Below, in pieces: positions 1 to 9,352 of a stretch of DNA of 64,000 bases. Each line of letters opens with the position of its first letter. Position 1 is the first letter of the stretch. The position numbers and the translations under genes are program-made. The stretch comes from Candidatus Phycosocius spiralis (lineage in GTDB: Bacteria; Pseudomonadota; Alphaproteobacteria; Caulobacterales; Aquidulcibacteraceae). The notes under the pieces are model-generated. The model was not told where the DNA came from, did no database searches, and worked only from the letters and a program-made list of their open reading frames with translations. The DNA lies in contig NZ_BPFZ01000001.1 of NCBI RefSeq assembly GCF_030158815.1, positions 1 through 64,000 of the forward strand. The letters run 5' to 3'.

Positions 1-164
1 TGGCTTATAACGTCTTGTCTTGCCAGTCAGTCGGTCAAGCAGGTCAATCAATGTGAGGCACGATAGGCACCAACGGTTTCAAAGATATTTTGAGCCTTAA
101 TTTGCGCTAGGCCTGTGCCCTTTTTCCAATCCTTCGAGTTCTTTAATGGATTAAATGGGACGTT

Positions 165-1055
165 TTAAACGCCCAAGATCCAGCCTTCTTCTTGCTCAAC
201 GATGGTAATTTGCGCCGCAGTTAAGGATTTTGCCGGACCAAAACAAGCGGATAATTTGCCTGCTTCATCCAAACCTGCAAAATGCGCCCCAATAGCACGC
301 ACTTGCGCTAAATCCTTGACCTCGCCAGCTTTCCCCTGCGTTTTGAGCATGGAGGGATAGATTTCGGCCATCACAATACGGACGTCCTTTAAATCCTCAC
401 GGATCAGTGGTTTAAATCCTGTCTCAAAAGGCCAAATACGTGCATCCTCGCGCAGGTCGCGCAGCTTTTGGACAATAGGGATCCCAACCAACGCCTGCGA
501 ACCGACCGAGCCTGCGGTAAAAAGTTTCCAGACCGGACTTGCCGCTTTGACCAATTGCTCGGTCAAGCGATGTTCAGGTAGATCGGAAGCTTCATGGGGG
601 CGGGTTTTTTTGGAGTCCAAAGTGGTCAAAACGTCGCGTGGCGGGCAACCCCAAAATGGGAAAGGACCATTTGAAATCAGTCGATTCATGCGGGCTGCAA
701 CTTGAAATCGATTATTGGCATTATTTGTTTTATCTTTGATTTCCTTAGATAAAAATAAATGCATAGCCTGCCAAGCCGGCCCTTCTAGCTTCAAAGCTGC
801 TGCGGTTCCATGCGGATAGCCCATAGGAAAATCAAAGCCGATTAAGGTGCGATCACCGCGCTTATCAAATTCGGTTAACAGCGTACTTATAGTTTCAAGC
901 GCACCATGACGGGTTGGGGGATTTTGTGCTTCAAATCGCAATTGTAACCGCACATCGCGCCGCAATATGCCGATCCAGATTGAGTCTACACCCAAACTTG
1001 GCTTGGCCGCGGCAGACCAATCCACCATCACATAATTATCAAAGAGACGGCTCAT
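165..1055 (-). CDS. DUF429-like protein of unknown function
   Basis: A 296-residue soluble protein without signal peptide or membrane segment. It opens with a hydrophobic strand carrying an acidic residue (YVMVDWSAA near residue 8) and has a second strand followed by an aspartate (TLIGFDFPMGYP near residue 71). This layout resembles the RNase H-like fold of DUF429 proteins. Other conserved-looking blocks are NNANNRF (about 111-117), PFWGCP (about 132-137), GSVGSQALVGIP (about 181-192) and a C-terminal EEGWILG. I recall similar alphaproteobacterial proteins under loose names linked to cobalamin or molybdopterin synthesis, but nothing here supports a cofactor role. It lies 102 bp downstream of the oxidoreductase gene on the same strand and could be co-transcribed with it. 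The fold assignment is inference. Confidence 0.75.
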   Translation of the reverse strand: MSRLFDNYVMVDWSAAAKPSLGVDSIWIGILRRDVRLQLRFEAQNPPTRHGALETISTLLTEFDKRGDRTLIGFDFPMGYPHGTAAALKLEGPAWQAMHLFLSKEIKDKTNNANNRFQVAARMNRLISNGPFPFWGCPPRDVLTTLDSKKTRPHEASDLPEHRLTEQLVKAASPVWKLFTAGSVGSQALVGIPIVQKLRDLREDARIWPFETGFKPLIREDLKDVRIVMAEIYPSMLKTQGKAGEVKDLAQVRAIGAHFAGLDEAGKLSACFGPAKSLTAAQITIVEQEEGWILGV

Positions 1056-1157
1056 CGGTATGTTCCTAAACCAAGCTTAAATGGCAAATTTGGCTTCTAC
1101 AAGTTAGGAGCAGTTTCGTCACGCCCAAATTGTATAGCTTAGTGGTCATACAAGAGG

Positions 1158-2165
1158 CTAAGATAATTTGACCAACATTTTTCCGGCGTTGACCCCGTTA
1201 AACAGACCGATAAATGCGGCGGGCGCCTTATCAATCCCGGTCATGATGGTTTCTTCCCATTTGATATCACCCGACTTAATCCAACCCCCCATTTCTTCTA
1301 CAAACTGAGCGTGTAAATGAGCAAAGTTTGAAACGATGAAACCTTGAATTTTTAGGCTTTTTCCAATTACATTGATTAAGTTCTTAGGCCCCGATGTTGG
1401 GCGTGTTGCATTATACTGGCTGATCATACCGCATTCAGCAAAGCGAGCCCCAACGCGAGCGACTTCCAACGCGACTTCAAGATGTTCACCCCCTACATTG
1501 TCAAAATACATATCGATCCCTTGGTGGGCGCACGATTGCACGGCCTTAAGCAAGTTAGGCGCTGTTTTGTAATTGATGACTTCATCCACGCCGACTGATT
1601 TCAGCCAAGCCGCCTTAGCCTCCGATCCACATGATGCAACAACGTTACAACCCTTAAGCTTGGCGATCTGGCAAACCAAAGAGCCAACGGCACCTGCAGC
1701 CCCAGAAACAAAAACAGTTTCACCCGCTTTAGGTGTGCAGATTTCTAAAAAGCCACAATATGCGGTCATGCCCGGCATGCCCATCACGCCCAAAAACGCT
1801 TGTAGCGCAATGCCATGGGTGTCGACTTTGGTGAAAAGGGCTTTTGGGCCCTGTGCAATTTCGCGCCAACCCAGCATATGGGTCACGATGTCGCCGACAG
1901 CAAAATCGGTGTCGCCACTGGCGATGACTTCACCAATAGCGTGGCCTTGCAACGTCTCCCCTAAACCAAAGGGGGGAACATAGCTTGGCCGATCATACAT
2001 GCGACCACGCATATAGGGGTCAACGCTCATCCAATAGTTCCTGACCTGCACCATGCCGGGGCTTGGATCATCATATGTCACATGTGCCAGTTCAAAATTC
2101 TGGGGCGTTGGTTCGCCGTCGGGACGCGAAATGAGGCGAATTTCGCGCGAGGTGAGCTGTGACAT
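1158..2165 (-). CDS. Zinc-independent NADP-dependent oxidoreductase (curcumin/alkenal reductase type)
   Basis: Medium-chain dehydrogenase/reductase that would reduce the double bond of alpha,beta-unsaturated carbonyl compounds with NADPH. The sequence has the family N-terminus (SRPDGEPTPQNFEL), YMRGRM near residue 55, and the Rossmann motif VSGAAGAVGSLVCQIAK near residues 152-168 (AAGAVG nucleotide loop). The cysteine ligands of zinc alcohol dehydrogenases are absent. The frame is open to 2183, but the ATG at 2165 is chosen because GGGAG lies 7 bases before it; that gives 335 residues, usual for the family. Family membership is secure, the natural substrate unknown. The gene is divergent from nadE across 329 bp. 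Confidence 0.88.
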   Translation of the reverse strand: MSQLTSREIRLISRPDGEPTPQNFELAHVTYDDPSPGMVQVRNYWMSVDPYMRGRMYDRPSYVPPFGLGETLQGHAIGEVIASGDTDFAVGDIVTHMLGWREIAQGPKALFTKVDTHGIALQAFLGVMGMPGMTAYCGFLEICTPKAGETVFVSGAAGAVGSLVCQIAKLKGCNVVASCGSEAKAAWLKSVGVDEVINYKTAPNLLKAVQSCAHQGIDMYFDNVGGEHLEVALEVARVGARFAECGMISQYNATRPTSGPKNLINVIGKSLKIQGFIVSNFAHLHAQFVEEMGGWIKSGDIKWEETIMTGIDKAPAAFIGLFNGVNAGKMLVKLS

Positions 2166-2373
2166 TTTTTTCTCCCATATCAATTGTAAGGCGATTGACG
2201 GCCTTTTGGTGTGGGGTCAAGCCAACTTTGATGGTGATTGGTGTCGGCATTGAGTTAAAGCCATGTTGATCATGAGCGCTACATGGTATGACCATGGATC
2301 CAATCTGAGCCAAGAGCGAAAGGCAGTAGGTTTTGATAGGGTCCGTACTTCCATTCCCCTTCAGTCCAAGCGT

Positions 2374-2389
2374 GACCAATCAATTGGTC
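2374..2389. promoter_or_regulatory. Perfect 7-bp inverted repeat, possible operator
   Basis: GACCAAT-CA-ATTGGTC is a perfect dyad of two 7-bp arms with a 2-base spacer. It lies in the 329-bp region between the divergent oxidoreductase gene and nadE (2166-2494). The rest of that region shows no convincing gene. The form fits a dimeric repressor site, but no regulator gene is adjacent, so the role is a guess. Confidence 0.3.
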
Positions 2390-2494
2390 CCATGAATTGG
2401 CCGCAGATGCCCGTCCTTGGAAAAAATGCAAGCATGAATCTCTTGTGTGCTCCAGCCTTTGAAACAAGGCTCGTGTCAGGCTAGTTTGGCATGC

Positions 2495-4165
2495 ATGCAA
2501 CAGGCCAAACCAAAGCTTCGTATCGTTTCGGTCCAATTGAACCCTATTGTGGGTGATATTGTGGGCAATCGAAGAATGGCTGAACAAGCTCTTGAAATCG
2601 CTGCCCATAGCCAAGCCGATATTGTTGTGTTCTCTGAATTATTTATCATTGGCTATCCCCCCGAAGACTTGGTTTTAAAGCCTGCCGCAGTGCGAGATTG
2701 TCGTGCAGCCATTGATGTCCTTGCACACATGACTGCCGATCTGGCTTTGACTGTGGTCATTGGAACGCCGTGGCGCACAGCCGAGGGGCTCTTTAACGCA
2801 GTTGTCGTCCTCTCTCACGGTGAAATACAAGCGGTGCGCTATAAGCATGAATTGCCCAATTATGCAGTTTTTGATGAGAAGCGTGTATTTGATCCGGGTC
2901 CATTACCTAGCCCAGTTGACATATGTGGCGTGCGCATCGGAATCCCTATTTGTGAAGATATCTGGTTTGATCGGGTTACACATGCACTCCACACCCAAGG
3001 TGCGCAACTCCTCCTCGTCCCCAATGGCTCGCCCTATCGTCGTGGTGTGACGCTTGAGCGTTTGGCCTGTGCTACCGAACGTGTATATGAAACCAAAGTT
3101 CCATTATTATATGTTAATCAAGTCGGTGGGCAGGATGAATTATGTTTTGACGGTGGCAGTTTTGCTTTAAGCCACACTGGCGAGTGCGTCCAATCCTTAT
3201 CCAATTTTAGAGCTACATTGGCGATATCTGACTGGCAATGGCGTGAAGGTCATTGGATATGTGTGCAAGCGGAACAGCAAGAGACTTGTAGCAACCAGCA
3301 GGCCGATTATGCAGCTATGGTGTTGGCGTTGCGTGATTATGTCAATAAAAACGGCTTTCCAAGCGTCATTTTAGGTCTATCTGGTGGGATTGATTCTGCG
3401 TTGAGTGCGGCTGTCGCAACCGATGCTTTAGGGCCACAGCGTGTGACCTGTCTGATGATGCCTTCGCGTTTTACCAGTCAGGAGAGTTTGGCAGATGCCA
3501 AAGATAATGCAGCCCGATTGGGCACTGCCTATCACGTGTTACCGATTGAGGGTGTAGTCGCTGGTTTTACAGACATTCTGGACCCCCATTTTGAAGGTAC
3601 CCAGTCTGGAATAGCTGAAGAAAATATACAAAGCCGGGCACGCGGTGTGCTTTTGATGGCTTTATCCAACAAATTCGGTCAGATGGTCTTAACAACCGGC
3701 AATAAAAGCGAAATGGCCGTCGGCTATGCCACCCTTTATGGCGACATGTGTGGCGGCTATAACGTCCTCAAAGACCTTTATAAGATGCAGGTCTACACGC
3801 TGGCCAGATGGCGCAATGCCAACACGTGCGAAATTGGTTTGGGGCCGGCGGGGGAGGTGATCCCGCAACGCATCATCGACAAGGCCCCCTCTGCTGAGTT
3901 GCGCGACAATCAAACCGATCAAGACAGCTTACCGCCCTATCCGGTGCTGGACGACATTTTGCACGCTTTTGTCGAAGAAGAAGCTGAGATCGAGGAGGTG
4001 ATCGCACGAGGTCACGCGCCAGAGCTGGTGCACCGTATTCAAAACCTGCTTTATCTGGCCGAATATAAGCGTCGCCAAGCGCCTCCAGGGGTGAAACTAG
4101 GTTCGCGCAACTTTGGGCGGGATCGACGTTATCCCATCACCAATCGATATCGGGATCGTAACTGA
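2495..4165 (+). CDS. nadE: Glutamine-dependent NAD+ synthetase
   Basis: Last step of NAD synthesis: amidation of nicotinic acid adenine dinucleotide using ammonia from glutamine and ATP. The N-terminal nitrilase-type glutaminase domain has its triad in VFSELFIIGYPPEDL (Glu), KHELPNYAVFDEKRVF (Lys) and GIPICEDIWF (Cys). The C-terminal synthetase domain carries the ATP-loop motif LGLSGGIDSALS, and the protein ends in the usual NLLYLAEYKRRQAPPG...RRYPITNRYR tail. The frame is open from 2447, but the ATG at 2495 is preferred because homology to the glutaminase domain begins just after it (LRIVSVQLNPIVGD). Length about 556 residues, normal for the two-domain bacterial enzyme. It appears to be a single-gene unit. 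Confidence 0.96.
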   Translation: MQQAKPKLRIVSVQLNPIVGDIVGNRRMAEQALEIAAHSQADIVVFSELFIIGYPPEDLVLKPAAVRDCRAAIDVLAHMTADLALTVVIGTPWRTAEGLFNAVVVLSHGEIQAVRYKHELPNYAVFDEKRVFDPGPLPSPVDICGVRIGIPICEDIWFDRVTHALHTQGAQLLLVPNGSPYRRGVTLERLACATERVYETKVPLLYVNQVGGQDELCFDGGSFALSHTGECVQSLSNFRATLAISDWQWREGHWICVQAEQQETCSNQQADYAAMVLALRDYVNKNGFPSVILGLSGGIDSALSAAVATDALGPQRVTCLMMPSRFTSQESLADAKDNAARLGTAYHVLPIEGVVAGFTDILDPHFEGTQSGIAEENIQSRARGVLLMALSNKFGQMVLTTGNKSEMAVGYATLYGDMCGGYNVLKDLYKMQVYTLARWRNANTCEIGLGPAGEVIPQRIIDKAPSAELRDNQTDQDSLPPYPVLDDILHAFVEEEAEIEEVIARGHAPELVHRIQNLLYLAEYKRRQAPPGVKLGSRNFGRDRRYPITNRYRDRN

Positions 4166-4430
4166 TCGAAGCTTAGTGCCTGTCTTGGAGGAAGACACTA
4201 ATTGAACTCAAAGATCCGATCTCAATCTCTCAATGCGTTACTTCATTTGAGCATTACTCAGCGCTTCTATGGAATAAAGCCCTTGATACACTTTAAGCCT
4301 ATGTCATTGTTAACGATGTGACGGATTAACAATATAGGGTGTGTATGGGTCATGCGGGTCTGATCATGATACAAGTCCCGCTCACGATCCATAATCGATG
4401 TCATTGAGGCTTCAATTTAAATAGTCGAGG
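4166..4430. other. Intergenic region with imperfect hairpin
   Basis: No gene is visible in this 265-bp gap between convergent nadE and the crystallin-fold gene. Around 4173-4203 there is an imperfect stem (TTAGT...GTCTT / AAGAC ACTAA, with a 4-base bulge) that could help end nadE transcription. It lacks a T tract, so it is not a canonical intrinsic terminator. Confidence 0.3.
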
Positions 4431-5024
4431 CTAATACTTGCATAAGACATCCTCAAGTTCGCCTGTTTGGCTTCGCCCTGCATAAAGTGCGCGACTTAGG
4501 TTGTGAGATGCACAAAATCGGTCGGCATCCAATTGTTGACGATCACGACCGTCTACAACCAAACCTGGAAAGAACACAGTTCCTCGACCTGCGACAAAGC
4601 GTCCAGAATAGGTTGTTGGGCGGTCCTCATTTTTATGACCGAGATTGCCACCAGAGCCTAGATCATTGAAATCGGTATAGCCATTCGGAGCACGGCCTCC
4701 GACATAGCGTGCAGATGAAATGCGGCCCCGAAAGGAACGCAAATCAGGCACTCTATCGTTGTAAATACGACAGCGCGTGCCATAAAAAGGGTCGAGACAA
4801 ACCTGCCACTCACCACGGGCCAGAAGGCTCCCGGCTGCTTCATCAAACCCGTGCTCTCTAAGGTCGGGGCTATCTGTGCTTAAGGTTAAGGTCTGTCCGG
4901 TATAATTGAGGCCCGTAAATAAGGTCAAAGAAGGTCGACCCCGATCAAAGTGCTGTGCGTAGGCTGGTGCCATGCCAGCTTGAACCAAAAAAGTGATCAT
5001 CATAACCGTCAACAACTTATTCAT
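4431..5024 (-). CDS. Secreted beta/gamma-crystallin-fold protein
   Basis: The ATG at 5024 is chosen although the frame is open to 5123: GAGG lies just upstream, and the protein then starts with a clean signal peptide (MNKLLTVMMITFLVQAG...AYA, about 23 residues, AxA cleavage). The mature protein of about 174 residues has a Greek-key-like pair: LTLFTGLNYTGQTLTLS and, after LREHGFDEAAGS, WQVCLDPFYGTRCRIY followed by LRSFRGRISSARYV. This looks like one beta/gamma-crystallin domain, as in secreted calcium-binding or protease-inhibitor-like proteins. Four cysteines in the mature part could form disulphides in the periplasm. The C-terminal region, after a Gly/Asn-rich linker, is unassigned. The fold call is by pattern; function is unknown. 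Confidence 0.7.
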   Translation of the reverse strand: MNKLLTVMMITFLVQAGMAPAYAQHFDRGRPSLTLFTGLNYTGQTLTLSTDSPDLREHGFDEAAGSLLARGEWQVCLDPFYGTRCRIYNDRVPDLRSFRGRISSARYVGGRAPNGYTDFNDLGSGGNLGHKNEDRPTTYSGRFVAGRGTVFFPGLVVDGRDRQQLDADRFCASHNLSRALYAGRSQTGELEDVLCKY

Positions 5025-5253
5025 GTCCAACCTCACCAAAACATGACGACCGATGGATAGTTGGCACGAAGATAAGCAAAATATCTGAACCCGTGGTGAG
5101 GCACCCATTAGGCGTGTGTTCATTTAATAGGCCACAAAATTGGCACTATGGCTCTCAATCTGGGTAGAGGGCATAAGCACGATCAATCATATGTTCATAA
5201 AGTTTATTGTGAGCCACCCTTGGCAAGAGGGTAGAGTTGTGGTTCGTTAAACT

Positions 5254-8187
5254 ATGATAACAACATTTAGATCGTCTGTTTTGTTCTGGAGTGCTGCCCT
5301 CTTCAGCTTGGTTGTAGCCTTTGTACCACAGCTGTGCCACAGCCAAGGACTCCCGATTGCGTCAACCCCGAAAGACGCCGTTTGGCCATGGGACGGTTCT
5401 GACCTTAAGCCTGATCCAACCATTGTGTACGGGGTTTTGCCCAATGGTATGCGATATGCAATCCGCGTGAATAAATTACCTGAAAAGCAAGTCGCACTGC
5501 GGTTGCGCTTAGACGCAGGCTCCAAATATGAGCGCGACGATCAGCGCGGCTTCGCCCATATGATCGAGCATATGGCCTTTAATGGATCAACCAATATTCC
5601 CGAAGGCGAATTGACTAAGACAATGGAACGGTTGGGCTCAAGCTTTGGCAGCCACGTCAATGCCCACGTCAATTATAATGAAACCATGTATAAACTCGAT
5701 TTACCAAGCGCCGATGGCGGACGCTTAGATAAAGCCTTATCGATTTTTCGCGAGACCGCTGATCGGCTCTTGCTCAAGGAAGAAGCAATCAAACGCGAAA
5801 TTGGCGTGGTGATCTCAGAGCTCAATGACGGGGAGGGACCTGCGCGAAGGATCAGCCGCCAGATCAACGCCTTTTACTTCCCCAATGACCGCGAAACCCT
5901 GCGTGAACCCATTGGGTTGCGAGCAAGTGTGGAAGGGGCAAATTCTACGAAGCTGCGCGAGTTCTATGAGACATGGTATCGCCCAGAACGCGCGATTTTG
6001 GTGATCAGTGGCGACGTGGATGTCGAAGCAACCAAGGCGATGATTGCGGCGAAATTTTCGGATTGGAAAGCCAAGACCAAGACCGCTCCTCCTGCTCCAG
6101 ATAATGGTAGCTGGACCGTCACGCCGGCACGCGCGCTTGTTTTGGTGGAACCAGAACAGCCCGTTGTTGCGATCGTCAATCTCGTGCGACCGGATGAGAC
6201 CGACTATGGTGAGTTGGATACATCCGAAAGACGGGCTTGGTGGCGGTTGCAAAGCGTTGCAGAGAACGTGTTTTCGCGCCGTCTAGCGAGTTTGCAATTG
6301 GTGGATAATCCACCCACGACAGCCGTATTTTTTAACACGACCAAACGCAAGAATGGTTGGGTAGCAACCCTTGCGGTGGTGCCGCGCGATGGCGATTGGA
6401 AGGCGGGGCTGAAGGCTGTTTCACAAGAATTGCGCCAAGCCCTTGCCACTGGCTTTACCGCTGAAGAAATTGCTGAAGCCATTAAGGATCGGCGTTTGGG
6501 TTTAGAGCGGGCGATCATTCAAGAACCAACCAGACGAACCACGGGGTTAGTCTCGTCCATTGTCTCTGATCTTGGTACCGATGATGTGCCCACAAGTCCC
6601 GTGGATGAGAAAGCCTTATTTGATTTGGCGATACCAGACATCACACCCCAAGCAGTTCATGAGGCGTTTTCTTGGTGGTGGCGCGGGGTGGAGCCTGGGA
6701 TCACTTTGATCACAAAACAGCCGATTGCCGAAGGTGAAACCGCTGTTCTTTCTGCTTGGCAATCGGCGATGTCGGGGGCTTTGGAGAAACGCGAAGTCAA
6801 GCAAAAAGTTGAATTTAAACCTTTGATTCCAGGGCCACCTGGAAAAATGGCTAAGGTTGAAGACTTAATTCACCCAAAAGCTAAGATTGTTACATTTGAA
6901 AATGGGGTGAGGCTCATTTTCCATAAGACCAATTATACCAAAGACCGTGCCTTTGTTCGGGTGATCATCAATGCTGGATTTCTGGTGTTTCCTTATAGGG
7001 ATGTAGCTTGGCCAATGTTCGCGGGTGCTTCTTGGAGCGGGGATGGTATTAAAGATTTGACCCTTGATCAGGCAATCAGTGTGTTCGCTGGCCGCTCCAC
7101 CAGCTTGGCCGGGGTGAGCTTGGGAAGTACCACCCTAGATATCACAGCTTCCCCTGCGGCCGCCGACCTGCCCGAACAAGTACAATTGATGCTGTCGCAA
7201 TTGATTGAGCCTAGAATGGGACCGCGACCTGCTTTGTTGATCCGCGAAATGCTCAGCTCAACTTGGGACTCAGCACGATTAACTGCGGGCGATTGGTTTT
7301 CTTTTAATTCAGCAACATTTTTTGAAACGGGTCATCCTATGTATGATGCCCCTAACTTAGCGCGCATTTTGGCCAGCGATGATGCGCAAGGCAAATCTTG
7401 GCTCACTCGGTTGCAACGAGAAGGGACCATTCATATCGTGGTCGTAGGGGACGTCGATTTTGATCCGGTGGTGGACGCCGTCGCCAAGACATTTGGTGCA
7501 TTGCCTACCAGACCTGGCCTCAAGCTGGATGTTGCTCAACTAAGCACCATTCGATCAGTACCGACTGGTCAAGCTGCACGCGTATTGACACACAAGGGCC
7601 CAGCCGAACAAGCGATTGTGCATATATCGTGGCGCACCCCTGGATATGTTGATCGTGATCGTGCCGAAAAAATGGGGGCGCTAGCTGCAATCATGCAATT
7701 GCGTTTAACCGATAAGGTGCGCGAAGCATCCGGTAAATCCTATTCGCCAGATGGCGGCTGGGTCGCAACCCTTTATGCGGATCTGGGCCGTTTTTATGCC
7801 CAAGCCAACGTAGAACCCGATCAAGTCAAACCGATTGCGGCTGTTATTGATCGCATTGCCGCCGATTTGGTTCGTGATGGCGTAAGCGCCGATGAGCTGA
7901 ACCGGGTAATCGCTCCGGCGGTTGAAGCCCAAGGTCGTGCACGACAAAATAATGGCTATTGGAGTTCGATGTTGAGCGAGCTTAATACACCCAAATTGCC
8001 AGGCAGCCCGTCCGGTTATGGCCTAGATCGGGAAGCAAGTACAGAAACCAGATTAAAGGCCATTACGCTAAAGCAACTTCATGAGATTGCCAAACGTTAT
8101 CTGGTGCCGCAAAACTCAATCCGGATAGAAGTCTTACCAGAAAAAGCGCTACCACCCAAAGCCAATGCACCAAAGCCTAAGCCCTAG
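5254..8187 (+). CDS. M16 family zinc metallopeptidase (insulinase/pitrilysin type), exported
   Basis: A 977-residue peptidase with a signal peptide (about residues 1-31, ending near CHSQG), so it should act in the periplasm. The inverted zinc motif HMIEH is at residues 102-106, inside RGFAHMIEHMAFNG; the third ligand is expected among the glutamates of the REIGVVISELNDG segment near residue 190. The first M16 domain is followed by an M16 C-terminal domain (NSTKLREFYETWYRPERAILVISGDVD), then a second, catalytically empty copy after about residue 545 (PKAKIVTFENGVRLIF) with its own C-terminal partner. That is the layout of the roughly 900-980-residue PqqL-like bacterial M16 proteins. The tail is Lys/Pro-rich. 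Substrate cannot be told. Confidence 0.93.
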   Translation: MITTFRSSVLFWSAALFSLVVAFVPQLCHSQGLPIASTPKDAVWPWDGSDLKPDPTIVYGVLPNGMRYAIRVNKLPEKQVALRLRLDAGSKYERDDQRGFAHMIEHMAFNGSTNIPEGELTKTMERLGSSFGSHVNAHVNYNETMYKLDLPSADGGRLDKALSIFRETADRLLLKEEAIKREIGVVISELNDGEGPARRISRQINAFYFPNDRETLREPIGLRASVEGANSTKLREFYETWYRPERAILVISGDVDVEATKAMIAAKFSDWKAKTKTAPPAPDNGSWTVTPARALVLVEPEQPVVAIVNLVRPDETDYGELDTSERRAWWRLQSVAENVFSRRLASLQLVDNPPTTAVFFNTTKRKNGWVATLAVVPRDGDWKAGLKAVSQELRQALATGFTAEEIAEAIKDRRLGLERAIIQEPTRRTTGLVSSIVSDLGTDDVPTSPVDEKALFDLAIPDITPQAVHEAFSWWWRGVEPGITLITKQPIAEGETAVLSAWQSAMSGALEKREVKQKVEFKPLIPGPPGKMAKVEDLIHPKAKIVTFENGVRLIFHKTNYTKDRAFVRVIINAGFLVFPYRDVAWPMFAGASWSGDGIKDLTLDQAISVFAGRSTSLAGVSLGSTTLDITASPAAADLPEQVQLMLSQLIEPRMGPRPALLIREMLSSTWDSARLTAGDWFSFNSATFFETGHPMYDAPNLARILASDDAQGKSWLTRLQREGTIHIVVVGDVDFDPVVDAVAKTFGALPTRPGLKLDVAQLSTIRSVPTGQAARVLTHKGPAEQAIVHISWRTPGYVDRDRAEKMGALAAIMQLRLTDKVREASGKSYSPDGGWVATLYADLGRFYAQANVEPDQVKPIAAVIDRIAADLVRDGVSADELNRVIAPAVEAQGRARQNNGYWSSMLSELNTPKLPGSPSGYGLDREASTETRLKAITLKQLHEIAKRYLVPQNSIRIEVLPEKALPPKANAPKPKP

Positions 8188-8200
8188 GGTTTAGGGGCTT
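8173..8200 (+). terminator. Hairpin across the M16 gene stop codon
   Basis: AAGCC-TAAGCCC and GGGTTTA-GG-GGCTT can pair into a long stem with a CTAG-like tip spanning the stop codon. Only a short T run follows, so it may be a weak intrinsic terminator or simply an RNA 3' end structure. Confidence 0.35.
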
Positions 8201-8415
8201 CTCATGGATAGGATTAGTCCACAATCTTTATGGTGTGAAGGCTCTCTCATTCATCATGGATTGTAAATCCAGTAAGAACGGTGGGTTCTTGGTAGAAGGT
8301 TTCAGAAGAACTGGCTTAATTGGTTGCAATTAGGGGCGCTCACGCGTATGGACGCGCTTCAGTTTTGAGGGTGATCCAGATTTGGTCACCTTACTTTTGA
8401 AATGGAACCTGCATC

Positions 8416-8598
8416 ATGGCAGTGCCTAAGCGTAAAACCACTCCATCTCGCCGCGGAATGCGACGTTCTCACGATGCATTGGGTGGCAATTCCTATGTTG
8501 AAGACAAGGATTCAGGCGAATTGCGTCGCCCCCATCATATTGACCTGAAGACTGGTATGTATCGCGGTCGTCAGGTTATCACACCCAAAGAAGACTGA
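8416..8598 (+). CDS. rpmF: 50S ribosomal protein L32
   Basis: A 60-residue basic protein of the large ribosomal subunit. It starts with the classic [20 protein letters not shown] and ends in the alphaproteobacterial tail [15 protein letters not shown]. The alphaproteobacterial form lacks the zinc-ribbon cysteines of some L32 proteins, as here. The 5' untranslated region holds a short stem (GGTGATCC at 8370-8377 with GGTCACC at 8384-8390) that might affect translation. A strong terminator follows, so this is likely a monocistronic gene; the common plsX neighbour is absent. Confidence 0.98.
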   Translation: MAVPKRKTTPSRRGMRRSHDALGGNSYVEDKDSGELRRPHHIDLKTGMYRGRQVITPKED

Positions 8599-8618
8599 AT
8601 CTGAGCTTTCATAAGAGG

Positions 8619-8646
8619 AAAAAACCCTGTTCTTGCGGGGTTTTTT
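8619..8646 (+). terminator. Intrinsic terminator of rpmF
   Basis: AAAAAACCC, a 10-base loop, then GGG followed by TTTTTT form an A/T-flanked stem 21 bp after the rpmF stop codon. Because of the flanking A and T runs it can work in both directions and may also end the leftward glycosylase transcript. Confidence 0.8.
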
Positions 8647-8669
8647 GAGTTGAGTTTGGACCCTAAATC

Positions 8670-9305
8670 TTAGGAAGCCTCTTGCTCCACAAGTCTTGTA
8701 AACACGCCTTCAAACATCGCCACGGTCAGACGACCCGTATTGGTGTTGTAGCGGCTACAATGATAGGAATCATGGAGGCATAATGATCCCAATTGATGAC
8801 GGGCCCCATGCTTGAACCGGTGCCTAGCCAATTGGCCTCCAAGCTGTTTGACTGTTGATTCATGGCTGATCTGACCCAGACAAATGATGTGTTTTAGGTT
8901 AGGAAGGGCTTGGATTTGTCGCTTTAAGAACGGCGCGCAATTGGCAATTTCAGATGGGATTGGCTTGTTTTCTGGTGGAGCGCATTGAACTGCATTCGTG
9001 ATCATGACACCGTGTAACTTCAAATCATCCGCGCCGTTTGGATCATAGGTTCCCGTGGAGAGCTTAAACTTAGCTAGCGTTTGATATAATAGATCACCCG
9101 CCCAATCACCGGTGAAAGGCCGACCGGTCCTGTTCGCCCCCCCGCGTCCTGGTGCCAAACCTACAATCAATAACCAGGCCAACCTATCGCCAAAAGCTGG
9201 GGCAGGGCCGTTAAACCAATGCGGGTTTTCAGCTTGATTGCGCGCCCGATAGGCGGTTAGTCGTGGGCAAAGCGCGCAATCTCGCTTTGGGCTGATCAAT
9301 TCCAT
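8670..9305 (-). CDS. Type-5 uracil-DNA glycosylase (UdgB family)
   Basis: Removes uracil and other deaminated bases from DNA to start base-excision repair. The 211-residue protein has the family A-motif GLAPGRGGANRTGRPFTGD (about residues 50-68) and the C-terminal loop HCSRYNTNTGRLT (about 182-194), which matches the histidine motif of family 5. Cysteines at 10 and 13 (CALC), plus QCAPP and NCAPF near residues 108 and 123, can ligate the usual 4Fe-4S cluster. The motif A of this family lacks the catalytic Asp of family 1 enzymes, consistent with what is seen. It lies 47 bp after the NYN gene on the same strand and may share its transcript. Confidence 0.9.
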   Translation of the reverse strand: MELISPKRDCALCPRLTAYRARNQAENPHWFNGPAPAFGDRLAWLLIVGLAPGRGGANRTGRPFTGDWAGDLLYQTLAKFKLSTGTYDPNGADDLKLHGVMITNAVQCAPPENKPIPSEIANCAPFLKRQIQALPNLKHIICLGQISHESTVKQLGGQLARHRFKHGARHQLGSLCLHDSYHCSRYNTNTGRLTVAMFEGVFTRLVEQEAS

Positions 9306-9352
9306 CTACCTATAACTTGCCGCATTTCAGCAATTAGGCCAAGCAATTGGCC

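Noticed and set aside
48-164. A 38-codon open extension in frame after the TAA stop of the DUF429-like gene (reading NVPFNPLKNSKDWKKG onward to YRASH).
   Set aside because: The protein already ends in the EEGWILG motif typical of the family, and a random 38-codon open stretch is not rare. No readthrough signal is seen.
2092-2614. Open frames of 95 and 111 codons on the minus strand.
   Set aside because: They overlap the oxidoreductase start and the nadE coding region and show no ribosome site or family motif; they are shadows.
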